Below are positions 34,583-43,431 of a stretch of 64,000 bases of DNA, in pieces. The notes beneath the pieces were generated by a model. That model saw only the letters and a list, made by a program, of their open reading frames with translations. It did not search any database and was not told where the DNA came from. Source of the DNA: a virus. Each line of letters starts with the position of its first letter. Position 1 is the stretch's first letter. The stretch lies in the IMG/VR virus record IMGVR_UViG_3300037507_004165, positions 1-64,000 of that record; one strand, 5' to 3'. A program made the position numbers and the translations under genes.

Positions 34583-35491
34583 ATGTCAACTAGCAACGTG
34601 CTCGTAAATGACACAGTAAAATTAAAAGTAAAATTTCTTGACCAAGACATAAATGGCAATCAAGTAGAAGCCACAATGAGTTCTGTCAATGTTAAAATAG
34701 TCAATTCAAAAGAAGAAGAAATAGTTAATACATTAGCCACAGCAGTCTCTGGTTCTCTTTCAGAATATTACTATAATTTTACCCCAACAATAGCTGGAGC
34801 ATATGCCGTAACTTTTACCGGAATTACCGCAGGAAGCCCGTCAAAAACGATTGTTTCTAGAACAAACATATATGCGAGTACAAGCACTACGGAATATAAA
34901 CCAACAGTAACCCTAAGAGCAGATGAGACAATATTATTTGCTCCAGACCTTTACCCCCTTTATCTAGACCCAGAAGAACTTCTTTCGATATTTCCAGACG
35001 CATCATTAATAGAAATAGGGGAAATGATTTATCATTACTCCTTGGAGATAAAAGAAATTTATGGACTTGGAGACGATGTAGATGGGTCAACTTTGCCATT
35101 CACAATACTTGAGTATATAAAGGCAGCTGCAGCATGTGAGCTAAGCAGAACTTACGGATTTGGTGGAGACGACGAACTATCCCTAAAGCTTGGGGACCTA
35201 GAGATAACCAATAGATCAGCACCAAGACAGGTTGCAACAAGATCAAATGCTACTACATGGTGTCAAATAGCCGCTTCGCTAAGAAGAGAAGTCTTGGCTA
35301 AAAAGGTCTCCATGAAGGGGGTAATGCCTAAGGGGTATCCATCTATTAAAACTAAAACCTCTGGCAAGAGAGTCGATCCACAAACTGGTAAAATGGTTTA
35401 CTTATCAGACATAGAGTTGATGGGTCCAGGTAGAACTGTTTCTGTAAAAGATGAGCCAGAATTTGACAGAGGTTTAAGGCAGTATGATTAA
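34583..35491 (+). CDS. Neck / head-tail connector-like protein with Ig-like N-terminus
   Basis: The 302-residue protein has an N-terminal ~105-residue beta domain (VKLKVKFLDQDINGNQV ... AGAYAVTFTGITAGSPSK), like the Ig-like/BppU-type domains of phage structural proteins, followed by a helical part (EEIYHYSLEIKEIYGL-like segment and AAAACELSRTYGFGGDDELSLKLGDLEI). The helical part resembles head-tail adaptors of the gp6/neck class. It overlaps the next gene by 8 bases, and the next gene looks like a head-closure protein, which supports a neck role. Confidence in the exact role is moderate. Confidence 0.6.
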   Translation: MSTSNVLVNDTVKLKVKFLDQDINGNQVEATMSSVNVKIVNSKEEEIVNTLATAVSGSLSEYYYNFTPTIAGAYAVTFTGITAGSPSKTIVSRTNIYASTSTTEYKPTVTLRADETILFAPDLYPLYLDPEELLSIFPDASLIEIGEMIYHYSLEIKEIYGLGDDVDGSTLPFTILEYIKAAAACELSRTYGFGGDDELSLKLGDLEITNRSAPRQVATRSNATTWCQIAASLRREVLAKKVSMKGVMPKGYPSIKTKTSGKRVDPQTGKMVYLSDIELMGPGRTVSVKDEPEFDRGLRQYD

Positions 35492-35864
35492 CGCCAAATC
35501 AGTATTTAGTAAAATACTAAGAGAGTGGGGTCATGACATACTTCTGCAAAGAAGGTTGTCAGATGATGGAATGTATAGTGATAAGTTTGAAAGGGTAACA
35601 ACAAGGCATGTCACGGCTGCATCTCGTTATTTGGCTTCCACAAAGGAAGAGGCCGCAGAAGGGCTAATTATTAATTCTGATAGAATATATTACTTTGAAT
35701 CTAAAATAAACCCTAAACCAGGTGATAGAATATATGAGACTTCCCAGTCGTCTTTAGAAGATTATTCCCTATATCTGATAGAAGAGTGCTATCCAGTAAG
35801 AGGAAGATATGGAGAAATAAATTTTTGGACTGTGGGAGCATCAAAGGAAGAGCCAGCGAGTTAA
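35484..35864 (+). CDS. Head closure / neck-like protein
   Basis: A 126-residue protein: REWGHDILLQRRLSDDGMYSDKFE, then RIYYFESKINPKPGDRIYETSQSS. The WGHDILLQRR start and the PKPGDRIYE strand match the beta-barrel head-closure proteins (SPP1 gp16-like class) that sit between connector and tail. It overlaps the connector-like gene and is 3 bases from the sheath-like gene, the normal order in contractile-tailed phages. Confidence 0.65.
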   Translation: MINAKSVFSKILREWGHDILLQRRLSDDGMYSDKFERVTTRHVTAASRYLASTKEEAAEGLIINSDRIYYFESKINPKPGDRIYETSQSSLEDYSLYLIEECYPVRGRYGEINFWTVGASKEEPAS

Positions 35865-35867
35865 ACA

Positions 35868-37481
35868 ATGCTTTTGACAAAACCATCGGACATTGCAACT
35901 ATACCTTTTGTATATAGATCTGGATATGACTATGTCGATCCAAATTCAAACATAAGGGTATTTTTGAGGAGAGGATTCAACTCTGGTGGTGCAACCATAC
36001 TTGGTCCTTTGGTCTTCAATATGGACCTAGCCTTATCTTCTACTCCGCAATACGAACAAATTTTTTCTGATACAAGTTCTATTTCTAGACAATCAATTGG
36101 TTCGTACATACTTAAGTTAAAAATACCAAATAATATATTTCCCGGTCAATATACCGTAGAAATATCCACTACTGTAAATTCGATATCTGACACAAAAGAA
36201 GTACCAATACAAGTTAAGGCCTCTGCGGCTTCTTCTGGTGATTGGAGTTCTGCTCCAAACTACGAAAATTATTCATTGGTAGACAAATCTGTTTCCTTAA
36301 ATGAAAGATCGAAGTACAAAGAAATTTCTCAATTTGAAACAAACAACATTCTCTTAATAGGTCATACAGATGCAATTGAACCGTACGGTATGCAGAAGAT
36401 AAGGTCAATACAGGAAGCAGTTGACATACTAAGAGCTGATTTTAATTCTCCTCTTCTCAGGGGAGTTTTCGATGCCTACAGTTGTGGGGCAAGAGATATA
36501 TACATTATGTCAGCTGGATACATGAGTGAGTATGTAGATAATGTATCTGAAAGAAATGCAAAAATATTTAAAGACAGCTTTAACAATACTTTTTCCTTTT
36601 ACGAAGCATACTATGACAGACTAGCTGAATGCTACACGCTAATTGAGCAGTATGAATTTATTGATATTATTGTTCCGCTAGAAGCATCAATCATAAACAC
36701 CGGCAATAAAAACTTTGCCAAACAGCTATCATTGGTTTGTGGAAGAATACAAGAAAATACTGGAGAAGTAACAATTGGAATAATCGGTTCAAGAAATCAG
36801 GGAATGAGTTCTTCAGATATTCAAACTCTTTTATCAACAAACTATGAAATACCATCAACAATTGATGGAAATGGATACATAACTAGAGATTATGGAAAGC
36901 ACATCATAATGATTTATGGAGAAGCAGTGTTTTCCCATAAGCAAATGCAAAGAACATACACATCGTCTGTAGCAGCAGCAGTTGCTGGCATGTTGAGCTC
37001 TACACAGGTTAATCTTGGGCTAAGCAAGCAAAGAATACCTTCAGCTTTATCAATACATGGAAATGAACCAAAGGTAAATGAAGTAAAAGCTTTGGAGCAG
37101 AAGGGTATAAACTGCGCTATCAGAGGTGGCAGATCAAGAAGATTTGTTGGTCCTTATGACGTGTATTTAAGTGGAGATTTAACTCAATCAATTAGCGAAA
37201 ACTTTAAAGATGCTTCAAACGTAAGACTGGCCGCAATGCTTATAGGCGAAGTCCAAGCAATAGGAAATAATGGTATAGGTAAATTCAACTATTCAAAAGT
37301 AATAGCAAAAGTAGAATCATTATTAGTTTACTTAAAGCAACTAGATATAGTCAGAGACTACGGGCTAGATGCTTATGCAGACAAAGACGAAAAAGGAAAG
37401 CTTTATTTTAACATAAACATAAAGTCTTCTAGAACTTTAAGAGATATATCTTTTAATATAGCTACAGGCAGAGGTGTCTAA
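35868..37481 (+). CDS. Tail sheath-like protein (second, larger copy)
   Basis: The 537-residue protein has an N-terminal beta domain (~1-120) and a sheath-like body: NNILLIGHTDAIEPYGM, IRSIQEAVDILRADFNSPLLRGVFDAY and the C-terminal region SNVRLAAMLIGEVQAIGNNGIGKFN ... ISFNIATGRGV. In sheath proteins the SIQEAVDILGxDSPL-type block and the LLRGV/GAxxIYI block form the core. A more canonical sheath gene follows at 38317-39573, so this may be a specialised sheath initiator, terminator or a second sheath. It overlaps the next gene by one base. Confidence 0.65.
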   Translation: MLLTKPSDIATIPFVYRSGYDYVDPNSNIRVFLRRGFNSGGATILGPLVFNMDLALSSTPQYEQIFSDTSSISRQSIGSYILKLKIPNNIFPGQYTVEISTTVNSISDTKEVPIQVKASAASSGDWSSAPNYENYSLVDKSVSLNERSKYKEISQFETNNILLIGHTDAIEPYGMQKIRSIQEAVDILRADFNSPLLRGVFDAYSCGARDIYIMSAGYMSEYVDNVSERNAKIFKDSFNNTFSFYEAYYDRLAECYTLIEQYEFIDIIVPLEASIINTGNKNFAKQLSLVCGRIQENTGEVTIGIIGSRNQGMSSSDIQTLLSTNYEIPSTIDGNGYITRDYGKHIIMIYGEAVFSHKQMQRTYTSSVAAAVAGMLSSTQVNLGLSKQRIPSALSIHGNEPKVNEVKALEQKGINCAIRGGRSRRFVGPYDVYLSGDLTQSISENFKDASNVRLAAMLIGEVQAIGNNGIGKFNYSKVIAKVESLLVYLKQLDIVRDYGLDAYADKDEKGKLYFNINIKSSRTLRDISFNIATGRGV

Positions 37482-38224
37482 TGCCCCAGAATCCAATACG
37501 TTTTCCAGTTCCAAATGTTAATGAAATTAACTATGACAGGTTGGGCGGTCCACCACTTCAAGCTCATGGAAATTTAACTTATATTGAGTTTATAACTGTG
37601 GTTAAGTCTCTCTGGGAAAACGCATACCCAATGATTAAAATAAAGCCAATTCAGTCTGGCGACTATGCGGAGTATCCAGTTATAGCTTATGGACTAGAAT
37701 TAAAGAGAGCTCATTCTGTTGAGCCAAAGCCAAAGACTAGAATATCCCCTAATGATGGGATAGCTATTTACGGCCAAAGATTTCAAAATATAATATCATT
37801 TTCAGTTATAACAAAAGCAGAATCCGGCAAGGTAAAAGGGGCCCTGGAGAGATATTCTGGTCCTGAGGCAGCTGATAAAATAATGGAAACCTTTGAGGAC
37901 TTCATGTTAGAGCATACTCCTGTTTTTAAAAGGCTTGGAGCCTCAGAATTTGTATATGCAAGAAGACTGTCTGATTCTGAAGAAAATAGGCAATCAACAG
38001 ACATTTGTAAAAGAACTGTAACCTACATGCTAACTACAGAGAAGTTGATTGGCATGGAGATTGAAAAGATTGAAAAGGTAGCTATTGACGTAAGAAGGTA
38101 TATGGCCTATGAAAAAGAGCTTTGGGACGACTTCTACGACTTTGACAATAGTGCTACCCCAACTTATGAGGGAACCGAATTAAATATAATTGACTTACAG
38201 CAGACAGCCACTCCAGACTCATAA
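37481..38224 (+). CDS. Tail completion / terminator-like protein
   Basis: The 247-residue protein lies between two sheath-like genes, where phages usually encode a tail terminator or completion protein. It shows NEINYDRLGGPPLQAHGNLTYIEF, a YPVIAYGLELKRAHSVEPKPK segment and later a helical-beta part (ICKRTVTYMLTTEKLIGMEI). I do not recognise a precise family, so the role comes mainly from position. It overlaps the sheath-like stop by one base. Confidence 0.55.
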   Translation: MPQNPIRFPVPNVNEINYDRLGGPPLQAHGNLTYIEFITVVKSLWENAYPMIKIKPIQSGDYAEYPVIAYGLELKRAHSVEPKPKTRISPNDGIAIYGQRFQNIISFSVITKAESGKVKGALERYSGPEAADKIMETFEDFMLEHTPVFKRLGASEFVYARRLSDSEENRQSTDICKRTVTYMLTTEKLIGMEIEKIEKVAIDVRRYMAYEKELWDDFYDFDNSATPTYEGTELNIIDLQQTATPDS

Positions 38225-38260
38225 TATCCATATTGTAGTTTGTTTTTAAGATTCATCCAT

Positions 38261-38268
38261 TACTATAA
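38261..38268 (+). promoter_or_regulatory. TACTATAA motif upstream of the sheath gene
   Basis: The motif is in the 92-base gap before the sheath gene, ending 49 bases before ATG 38317. A GGAGG box (38302-38306) is nearer the start. Confidence 0.3.
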
Positions 38269-38316
38269 CTACGAAGTAAAACTATAAATGTCGCTGCAAG
38301 CGGAGGTCAAAAGCTA

Positions 38317-39573
38317 ATGGCTCTACCAGGTGTAAAAACAGTAATCAAAGATAGATTTTATAGCATCTCTCGTCAGGATATTCCTGTCGGTCCGAGAGTT
38401 GTTCTTATTGCCGTAAGAGGCACAGCAGATGGTACAGGCAATGTCAAGGATCTTGACGTTGTTCAGGCAACCTCTGAAGAAGATGTAATTACCGCATTCG
38501 GTGAAGACTCAGATGTTCATAGAGGATATTTTGAACTCCTTGCAGGTGGTGCAGAAAGAATTCATATCGTTCCACTTCCAGCAGACTCCGTATTCAACCA
38601 CACAACAGGCTCAATCACCAGCGTAACATACGCAGCAGCCGGCGGTGGAAATGTTTTTGATGCAGCCTTCGAAGCAGCCGAAGCAGCACAACCAGACATT
38701 ATAGTTCCTTGGGGCCGTGGTTCACATCCAGATGAATGGGAAGATCCAGCAACACCAGGTAATGATCCAGAATTTGGTTTCTATGCAAACAATGGAACTG
38801 GATCAGGCAGCTGGGCTCTAAAGGTTGCGACAAAGGTAAAAGATATTTCAGAAAATTCTCACGCATGCTTTGCCGTTATGGGAATTAAGCCATACGTTGG
38901 AACATCTGAATTCATGACTCCAGCACAGGTTTCTTCACACCTATATAATTCTGGTTCCGGACCTGCTAACCTAATTAGCAGAGGTTCTGTAAGCATGGAA
39001 GAGATCGGCAGACACGTTGTAGTTATCGCTTCAGAGCTTAAGCCAGTTAACTATCCAGATGCATGGGGTTACTCAAATGGAGCTTCAACTTTTGCAGCTG
39101 CGATAAGCAGAATGTCTTCGTTTACTTCACCAGTAAACAAGACAGCATATAACGTAGCTGCGCTCAGATACAATCCTTCAAGAACACAACAGCAAGGATT
39201 GAGTGATCTTGGTGTTAACTTCATTGCGCTTAACTTCAATAAGATTCCAGTCTTTGTTGAGGGACTCACAATGGCAGCAGGAACATCGGATTACACAAGA
39301 ATTTCTACAATGAGAATTGTAACAGAAGCAGCTCTCCTTGTAAGACAAGTGTGCCAGAAGTTTGTTGGCGAGGCATCAACATTGCAAACACGCAATTCGA
39401 TGGAAACCGCAATTACTTCTGCACTACGAGGAATGCAACAAGTTGGTGCCTTGCTAGACAGTGACTTCACAGTAAGTTACTTCCCAGCAGAAAATAAGGC
39501 GTTTGTTGACCTCGTTCTAACACCAGCATTTGAACTCAAGAATATTGAAGTTCAAGTAGCAGTCACAGTATAA
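38317..39573 (+). CDS. Tail sheath protein
   Basis: The 418-residue protein begins ALPGVKTVIKDRFYSISRQDIPVGPRVVLIAV, a typical sheath start, then VVQATSEEDVITAFGEDSDVHRGYFELLAGGAERIHIVPL, which corresponds to the core block of contractile sheaths. The C-terminus (FVDLVLTPAFELKNIEVQVAVTV) is the strand that augments neighbouring subunits. Codon use is host-like as in the capsid gene, fitting many copies per virion. It is followed by a tail-tube-like gene. Role is well supported by position and pattern. Confidence 0.82.
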   Translation: MALPGVKTVIKDRFYSISRQDIPVGPRVVLIAVRGTADGTGNVKDLDVVQATSEEDVITAFGEDSDVHRGYFELLAGGAERIHIVPLPADSVFNHTTGSITSVTYAAAGGGNVFDAAFEAAEAAQPDIIVPWGRGSHPDEWEDPATPGNDPEFGFYANNGTGSGSWALKVATKVKDISENSHACFAVMGIKPYVGTSEFMTPAQVSSHLYNSGSGPANLISRGSVSMEEIGRHVVVIASELKPVNYPDAWGYSNGASTFAAAISRMSSFTSPVNKTAYNVAALRYNPSRTQQQGLSDLGVNFIALNFNKIPVFVEGLTMAAGTSDYTRISTMRIVTEAALLVRQVCQKFVGEASTLQTRNSMETAITSALRGMQQVGALLDSDFTVSYFPAENKAFVDLVLTPAFELKNIEVQVAVTV

Positions 39574-39606
39574 CATTAGTTAATATACCGAATTGGAGGG
39601 TATAAA

Positions 39607-40305
39607 ATGGCAGGTTCAGACTACTACGACAGTGCGGTTAATAAGTATCTCAATACTTATACCACATTTTCAGGCGCAGATATAGTTGCCACTTTTGGTG
39701 GCGTTGAGATCGGCGCACTTTCAGGAATCACTTTCTCTGTTACAAGAGAAAAGGCTCCTATTTACACAATGGGTTCACCAAATCCAAGATCTTTCTCTAG
39801 AGGAAAGCGCGGAATTGCTGGATCGTTAATATTCACGGTTTTTGATCGTCCAGCTCTTTACCAGATGCTCGACGCCAATCACCAAAAAGACAATGCACAG
39901 ATGTTCTACACAAGAAGACACAACACCCTTCCTGGAGATGTTGGACACAAGCGTGGAATCGCAGAGTTCTCTTCACAAGATTCTGACATTGTTTCACAAG
40001 TTCCATTTTACGCAGACCAAATTCCTCCTTTTGACATCACTATCACTTTTGCTAACGAATATGGCCAAGGTGCAGTGCGTTCAATCTACGGCGTAGAACT
40101 TTTGAATGAAGGTTCAGGCGCTTCGATGGATGACATTGTCATTGAGGAAACTATGACTTACGTAGCAAGAGAAATCGGTCCAATGTACAGAATTACAACC
40201 GATCAACTTGCAAATGGTAAGTTTAATACTGGAGATCTCAGAGACATCATTAACAGAGATGCCGTTTCTGAGGCAGGTCTTAATCCTAAGATAGTGAGAC
40301 CATAA
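39607..40305 (+). CDS. Tail tube-like protein, paralogue 1
   Basis: The 232-residue protein has the FSGADIVATFGGVEIGAL, VTREKAPIYTMGSPNPRSFSRGKRGIAGSLIFTVFDR block seen in tube proteins of SPO1-type phages. Two more paralogues follow (40391-41140 and 41142-42198) with IHRENSPVRTIGHVNPRGFVKGARTIAGSLIF and IRQEKSPIYGFWSYNF. Codon use is host-like, fitting an abundant subunit. AGGAGGG-like RBS (TTGGAGGG) precedes ATG 39607 and a strong terminator follows 31 bases after the stop. Confidence 0.75.
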   Translation: MAGSDYYDSAVNKYLNTYTTFSGADIVATFGGVEIGALSGITFSVTREKAPIYTMGSPNPRSFSRGKRGIAGSLIFTVFDRPALYQMLDANHQKDNAQMFYTRRHNTLPGDVGHKRGIAEFSSQDSDIVSQVPFYADQIPPFDITITFANEYGQGAVRSIYGVELLNEGSGASMDDIVIEETMTYVAREIGPMYRITTDQLANGKFNTGDLRDIINRDAVSEAGLNPKIVRP

Positions 40306-40335
40306 GTATTATACTTATTTAATAAGTAGGTTTTT

Positions 40336-40378
40336 GGTGGAGGAGATGGGGCAACTCTCTCCTCCACCTTTGCTTTTA
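40336..40378 (+). terminator. Intrinsic terminator after tail tube gene
   Basis: An 11-bp perfect stem GGTGGAGGAGA (40336-40346) / TCTCCTCCACC (40358-40368) with an 11-base loop is followed by TTTGCTTTT. It lies between tube paralogues 1 and 2, so the abundant tube and sheath transcripts could end here. Confidence 0.72.
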
Positions 40379-40390
40379 TAAAGGAAACAA

Positions 40391-41140
40391 ATGGCAAAAG
40401 TTGATCCACAACCAGTAAAGTACGATTTTGGCCCTTATCATCGCAGGGGAAGCTTGTATGATAGAGACGGAATGTCTAAGGCCAGAATAGAAAAAGGATT
40501 ACCAGATCCATTTTCGAATATGTCTTTTGCAGGCACCGATATAAGTGCCACGATGGTTATCCCAAATATTGATAGAGCAAACGGAACAATTAATACAGTA
40601 AACTCTACAGATGTTCTGGAATTGGCAGAAATTCAAACTATATCATATTCAATACACAGAGAGAATTCTCCAGTAAGAACGATAGGCCATGTTAATCCTA
40701 GGGGATTTGTAAAAGGCGCAAGAACGATAGCTGGATCATTAATATTCACCGTTTTTAATGAGTACGCATTCTATAGAATAAGAGAGTATAAACAGATAAT
40801 GGCCGAAACTGGTCTATTTTTTGCTCCGTTAGCAGATATGCTACCCCCATTTGATATAGTATTAACATTCTTCAATGAATATGGCCTTGGCGCTAAAATG
40901 AAAATATACGGCGTAAGCATAGTCGACGAAGGTCAAACTATGTCTGTAGATGACCTTATAACTGAACAGACATATACTTTTATGGCAAGGGGAATCCAGC
41001 CAATGGTGTCAATGGAATACGACCCCATGATGCTTGGGTCAGAGGAACTTGCAGTTTATAGAGATAAGCAAGTAAACTATTATGGTGAGAATAAAATGAA
41101 AGAATACACAACCTTTATTGACAGAATAAGGCAGCCGTAG
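40391..41140 (+). CDS. Tail tube-like protein, paralogue 2
   Basis: A 249-residue paralogue of the tube gene with an extra N-terminal stretch (residues 1-60, PYHRRGSLYDRDGMSK ...), then LAEIQTISYSIHRENSPVRTIGHVNPRGF and ARTIAGSLIFTVFNEYAFY, and AFTFMARGI-like C-terminal part (TYTFMARGIQPMVSME). The codons are AGA-rich, unlike paralogue 1, so it is probably less abundant: a tube initiator, baseplate or neck-side tube adaptor. It ends 1 base before the third paralogue. Confidence 0.7.
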   Translation: MAKVDPQPVKYDFGPYHRRGSLYDRDGMSKARIEKGLPDPFSNMSFAGTDISATMVIPNIDRANGTINTVNSTDVLELAEIQTISYSIHRENSPVRTIGHVNPRGFVKGARTIAGSLIFTVFNEYAFYRIREYKQIMAETGLFFAPLADMLPPFDIVLTFFNEYGLGAKMKIYGVSIVDEGQTMSVDDLITEQTYTFMARGIQPMVSMEYDPMMLGSEELAVYRDKQVNYYGENKMKEYTTFIDRIRQP

Positions 41141-41141
41141 T

Positions 41142-42198
41142 ATGCCCAACATGCCAAATCAAAATAGCCCTGTTGGCAGAAGACCATACAGGCCTTTCAG
41201 CGCCTATCTGCCACCAGATTTGGCACAAGATCCTTCATCACAAAAATCGTTTAATCCTCTAGATGAGGAAATAGATCTTCAGTGGGGTGGAAAGACCGAA
41301 GATAATAATAAATTTAACATGTATTATGATTACTTCTTTAGCGGTGAAGATGTAAAAATATACATAGATGGTCTTTTTGATTCAGAGTATGAATTAGATA
41401 TAGCTTCATTTTCATTTAATATAAGACAAGAAAAATCACCGATATACGGGTTCTGGTCATACAACTTCGATGCCGTGATGACAGGAACTAGAATAATACA
41501 ACGGTGAGTTTGTTCTCTTCACTAGATATCCAGGTAGAATGAGAGATCTTTTATCTGAAGCCGCAGCAGTAAGATCAAAGTTTTATTCTAATGAACCAAC
41601 ATCTCAAATTCAATCTTATCTAAGAAGTAATATGGAATCTTTTGAGGATGAAAAGAATATACAAAAGTACTGGGGAGAAAATACTTTAGATAGAATTTCT
41701 AGCCTAGACAGATTGTCGTATGATAGAACTGGAAGTGATTCAAGAAATATATTTAGTTCACATCCACCATTTAACTTTGTTGTTAAACACGGTGCCCAAG
41801 AAGGCTCTGTTACAACCATTGCTCAAAATGGTGTAACTCAACAAGATGGAAATTTTGAAACTATAGATAGATTAATGTCTCTTGATTATAACGATAGATT
41901 AGTTCAAAAAAGTCTAACAAAACCCATGGACATAATACTTCAAAACGTACACCTACTGTCGATGGGTTCTTCTTATCAGCCTGGTGGAACCCCACTAATG
42001 GAAGCTTATCAATTCTTGGCTAGAGATCTGTACATATCGGACGGCATATTAAAGAACCCACCAAATGCTACAGTAGCAGCCAATAATCAAAAGGGCTCTA
42101 AGCAAACAAATCCGACAAAGGTTCAAGAACCACCAACTGAGCAGCAGTTGTCGGATAGAAACGATTTATCTAAGATTTACGATACAAATCCTAGATAG
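41142..42198 (+). CDS. Tail tube-like protein, paralogue 3, with +1 frameshift at CGG
   Basis: From ATG 41142 the frame reaches CGG at 41502 and ends in TGA immediately afterwards. Skipping C41502 gives 351 residues: YFFSGEDVKIYIDGLFDSEYE, IRQEKSPIYGFWSYNFDAVMTGTRIIQ-G-EFVLFTRYPGRM. Aligned with paralogues 1 and 2 (GIAGSLIFTVF, TIAGSLIFTVF) the glycine at the shift matches their ordinary GGA codon, which confirms the joined reading frame. The C-terminal ~220 residues are an extension not found in the other two and include a Gln/Asn-rich low-complexity end. Without the shift only the first half-domain is made. Confidence 0.85.
41502..41505 (+). other. +1 frameshift site 6, CGGT after CAA
   Basis: The frame reads CAA CGG TGA. 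Skipping C41502 gives CAA GGT GAG TTT and joins the second half of the tube-like domain. Paralogues 1 and 2 have GCT GGA at the matching place. The stop TGA overlaps the quadruplet in the unshifted frame. Confidence 0.92.
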
Positions 42199-42245
42199 TA
42201 TATGATATAATGTAAATGTAAAAAGTTCTATTTTAAATAGGAGTT

Positions 42246-42776
42246 ATGATGAGTGATCAAAGAAAAGTTGTTGTAAAAAATTCTCCAGAATTGGCAGAAG
42301 AATTTGGTGCTGCTGACGCAGCAAAAATTGGTCCAGAAGAAATGTTGGATCAAACTGTGGCAGACAAAATGGAAGAAGCTGTAGCCGATGAAGCTGTCTC
42401 TGTTGAGGACCTTCCAGATGATGAACTTATATGGCCAGGTGGACCAAACGCAGCTCAAATAAAGCTTTGGAAAAGAGAGTATGGCGATGTGTATGTTACG
42501 TCAATCACCTACGATAAGCATGTAGCCTGGAGAACTCTAAATAGACTAGAGTATAAGAATCTAATGAAAAAGATGGGCCAGCTAGTTCAGGCGGGTCAGC
42601 TTACAGACGCAGAGGCTTCTCTTTGGAACGAAGAGGCAATTGCCGAGATATGCATATTGTATCCAGCTTTTGACAAGCAATCTCTTGTATCCGAAATGGC
42701 TGGACTTCCATCTTTGATAGCTCAAGAAGTATTGGAAGCTTCTGGATTCTCTGCTCTAGAGGTTCGTCAGCTCTAA
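42246..42776 (+). CDS. Tail assembly chaperone-like protein 1
   Basis: The 176-residue protein has an acidic ~60-residue start and a domain IKLWKREYGDVYVTSITYDKHVAWRTLNRLEYKNLMKKM ending in a helix pair near the C-terminus. It is directly upstream of a paralogue (42787-43414) and the tape-measure gene, the position of the G/GT tail assembly chaperones. ATG 42246 and ATG 42249 are both possible, after AGGAG. No frameshift is needed in this gene; an ordinary GGC glycine is at the position where its paralogue has CGGT. Confidence 0.65.
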   Translation: MMSDQRKVVVKNSPELAEEFGAADAAKIGPEEMLDQTVADKMEEAVADEAVSVEDLPDDELIWPGGPNAAQIKLWKREYGDVYVTSITYDKHVAWRTLNRLEYKNLMKKMGQLVQAGQLTDAEASLWNEEAIAEICILYPAFDKQSLVSEMAGLPSLIAQEVLEASGFSALEVRQL

Positions 42777-42786
42777 AAGGTGTCTA

Positions 42787-43414
42787 ATGTTGACACCAGA
42801 ACAGCTTTATAAGCTAAAGTCAAAGTATCGGTTCGATATTTCAAACGTCATTAAAAAATGATACTGTTATATTTAGAGAGTTGACCTTCTCTGAATTTGA
42901 TAAGATAAATGAATATCAAAATTCAGGTGAATCGAAAGCTGAAATAGAAGAAGTAATAATAAAGTCAGCTGTAATTTATCCCCCAGATATAAGTCTGGAC
43001 ACTTACCCTGCTGGCCTAGTGACATCTCTGGCCGATGAAATTTTAAATGAATCAGGCTTTGCCGATCCATCAAAGGCAAAAAGGGTGATGGAGGAAAAAA
43101 GGGCGGAAGCATCTGAGGTAAGAAGCTTAATGAAAGCTTTTGTTTTGGCTACTATAAGTGCATATACACCAGAAGATTTGGATAATTTAACTTATCCAAA
43201 ACTTGCTGAAAAGGTCGCCTTATCAGAAAAGATAATGGAAATAAAACAGGCGATTTTAGCAATAGAGTCAACAAATGTTTCTATTCAATTAATAGATCCT
43301 CAGGAAGAATTAGAGAAGCAGAATCAAAAAGTAGAAAACTTCAACAAGTCCAGAAAAGACGGTGAAGCTAAATACGATGACCCAATTGCTCAAAAACTAT
43401 GGGGTATGAAGTAA
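42787..43414 (+). CDS. Tail assembly chaperone-like protein 2, +1 frameshift at CGG
   Basis: From ATG 42787 the frame reads 14 codons to CGG 42829 and ends 10 codons later. Skipping C42829 gives a 208-residue protein: LYKLKSKYGSIFQTSLKNDTVIFRELTFSEFDKINEYQ, which lines up with IKLWKREYGDVYVTSITYDKHVAWRTLNRLEYKNL of the upstream gene, with glycine at the shift in both. Chaperones of this type often use a -1 frameshift to join G and GT, whereas here each is separate and the second needs +1. The C-terminus is Lys/Glu-rich and ends WGMK. It precedes the tape-measure gene by 17 bases. Confidence 0.83.
42829..42832 (+). other. +1 frameshift site 7, CGGT after TAT
   Basis: The frame reads TAT CGG TTC. 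Skipping C42829 gives TAT GGT TCG ATA and joins the chaperone-like frame (KYGSIFQTS). The paralogue 42246-42776 has EYGDVYVTS with GGC. Confidence 0.92.
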
Positions 43415-43431
43415 AATAAAAGGGGTTTGAT

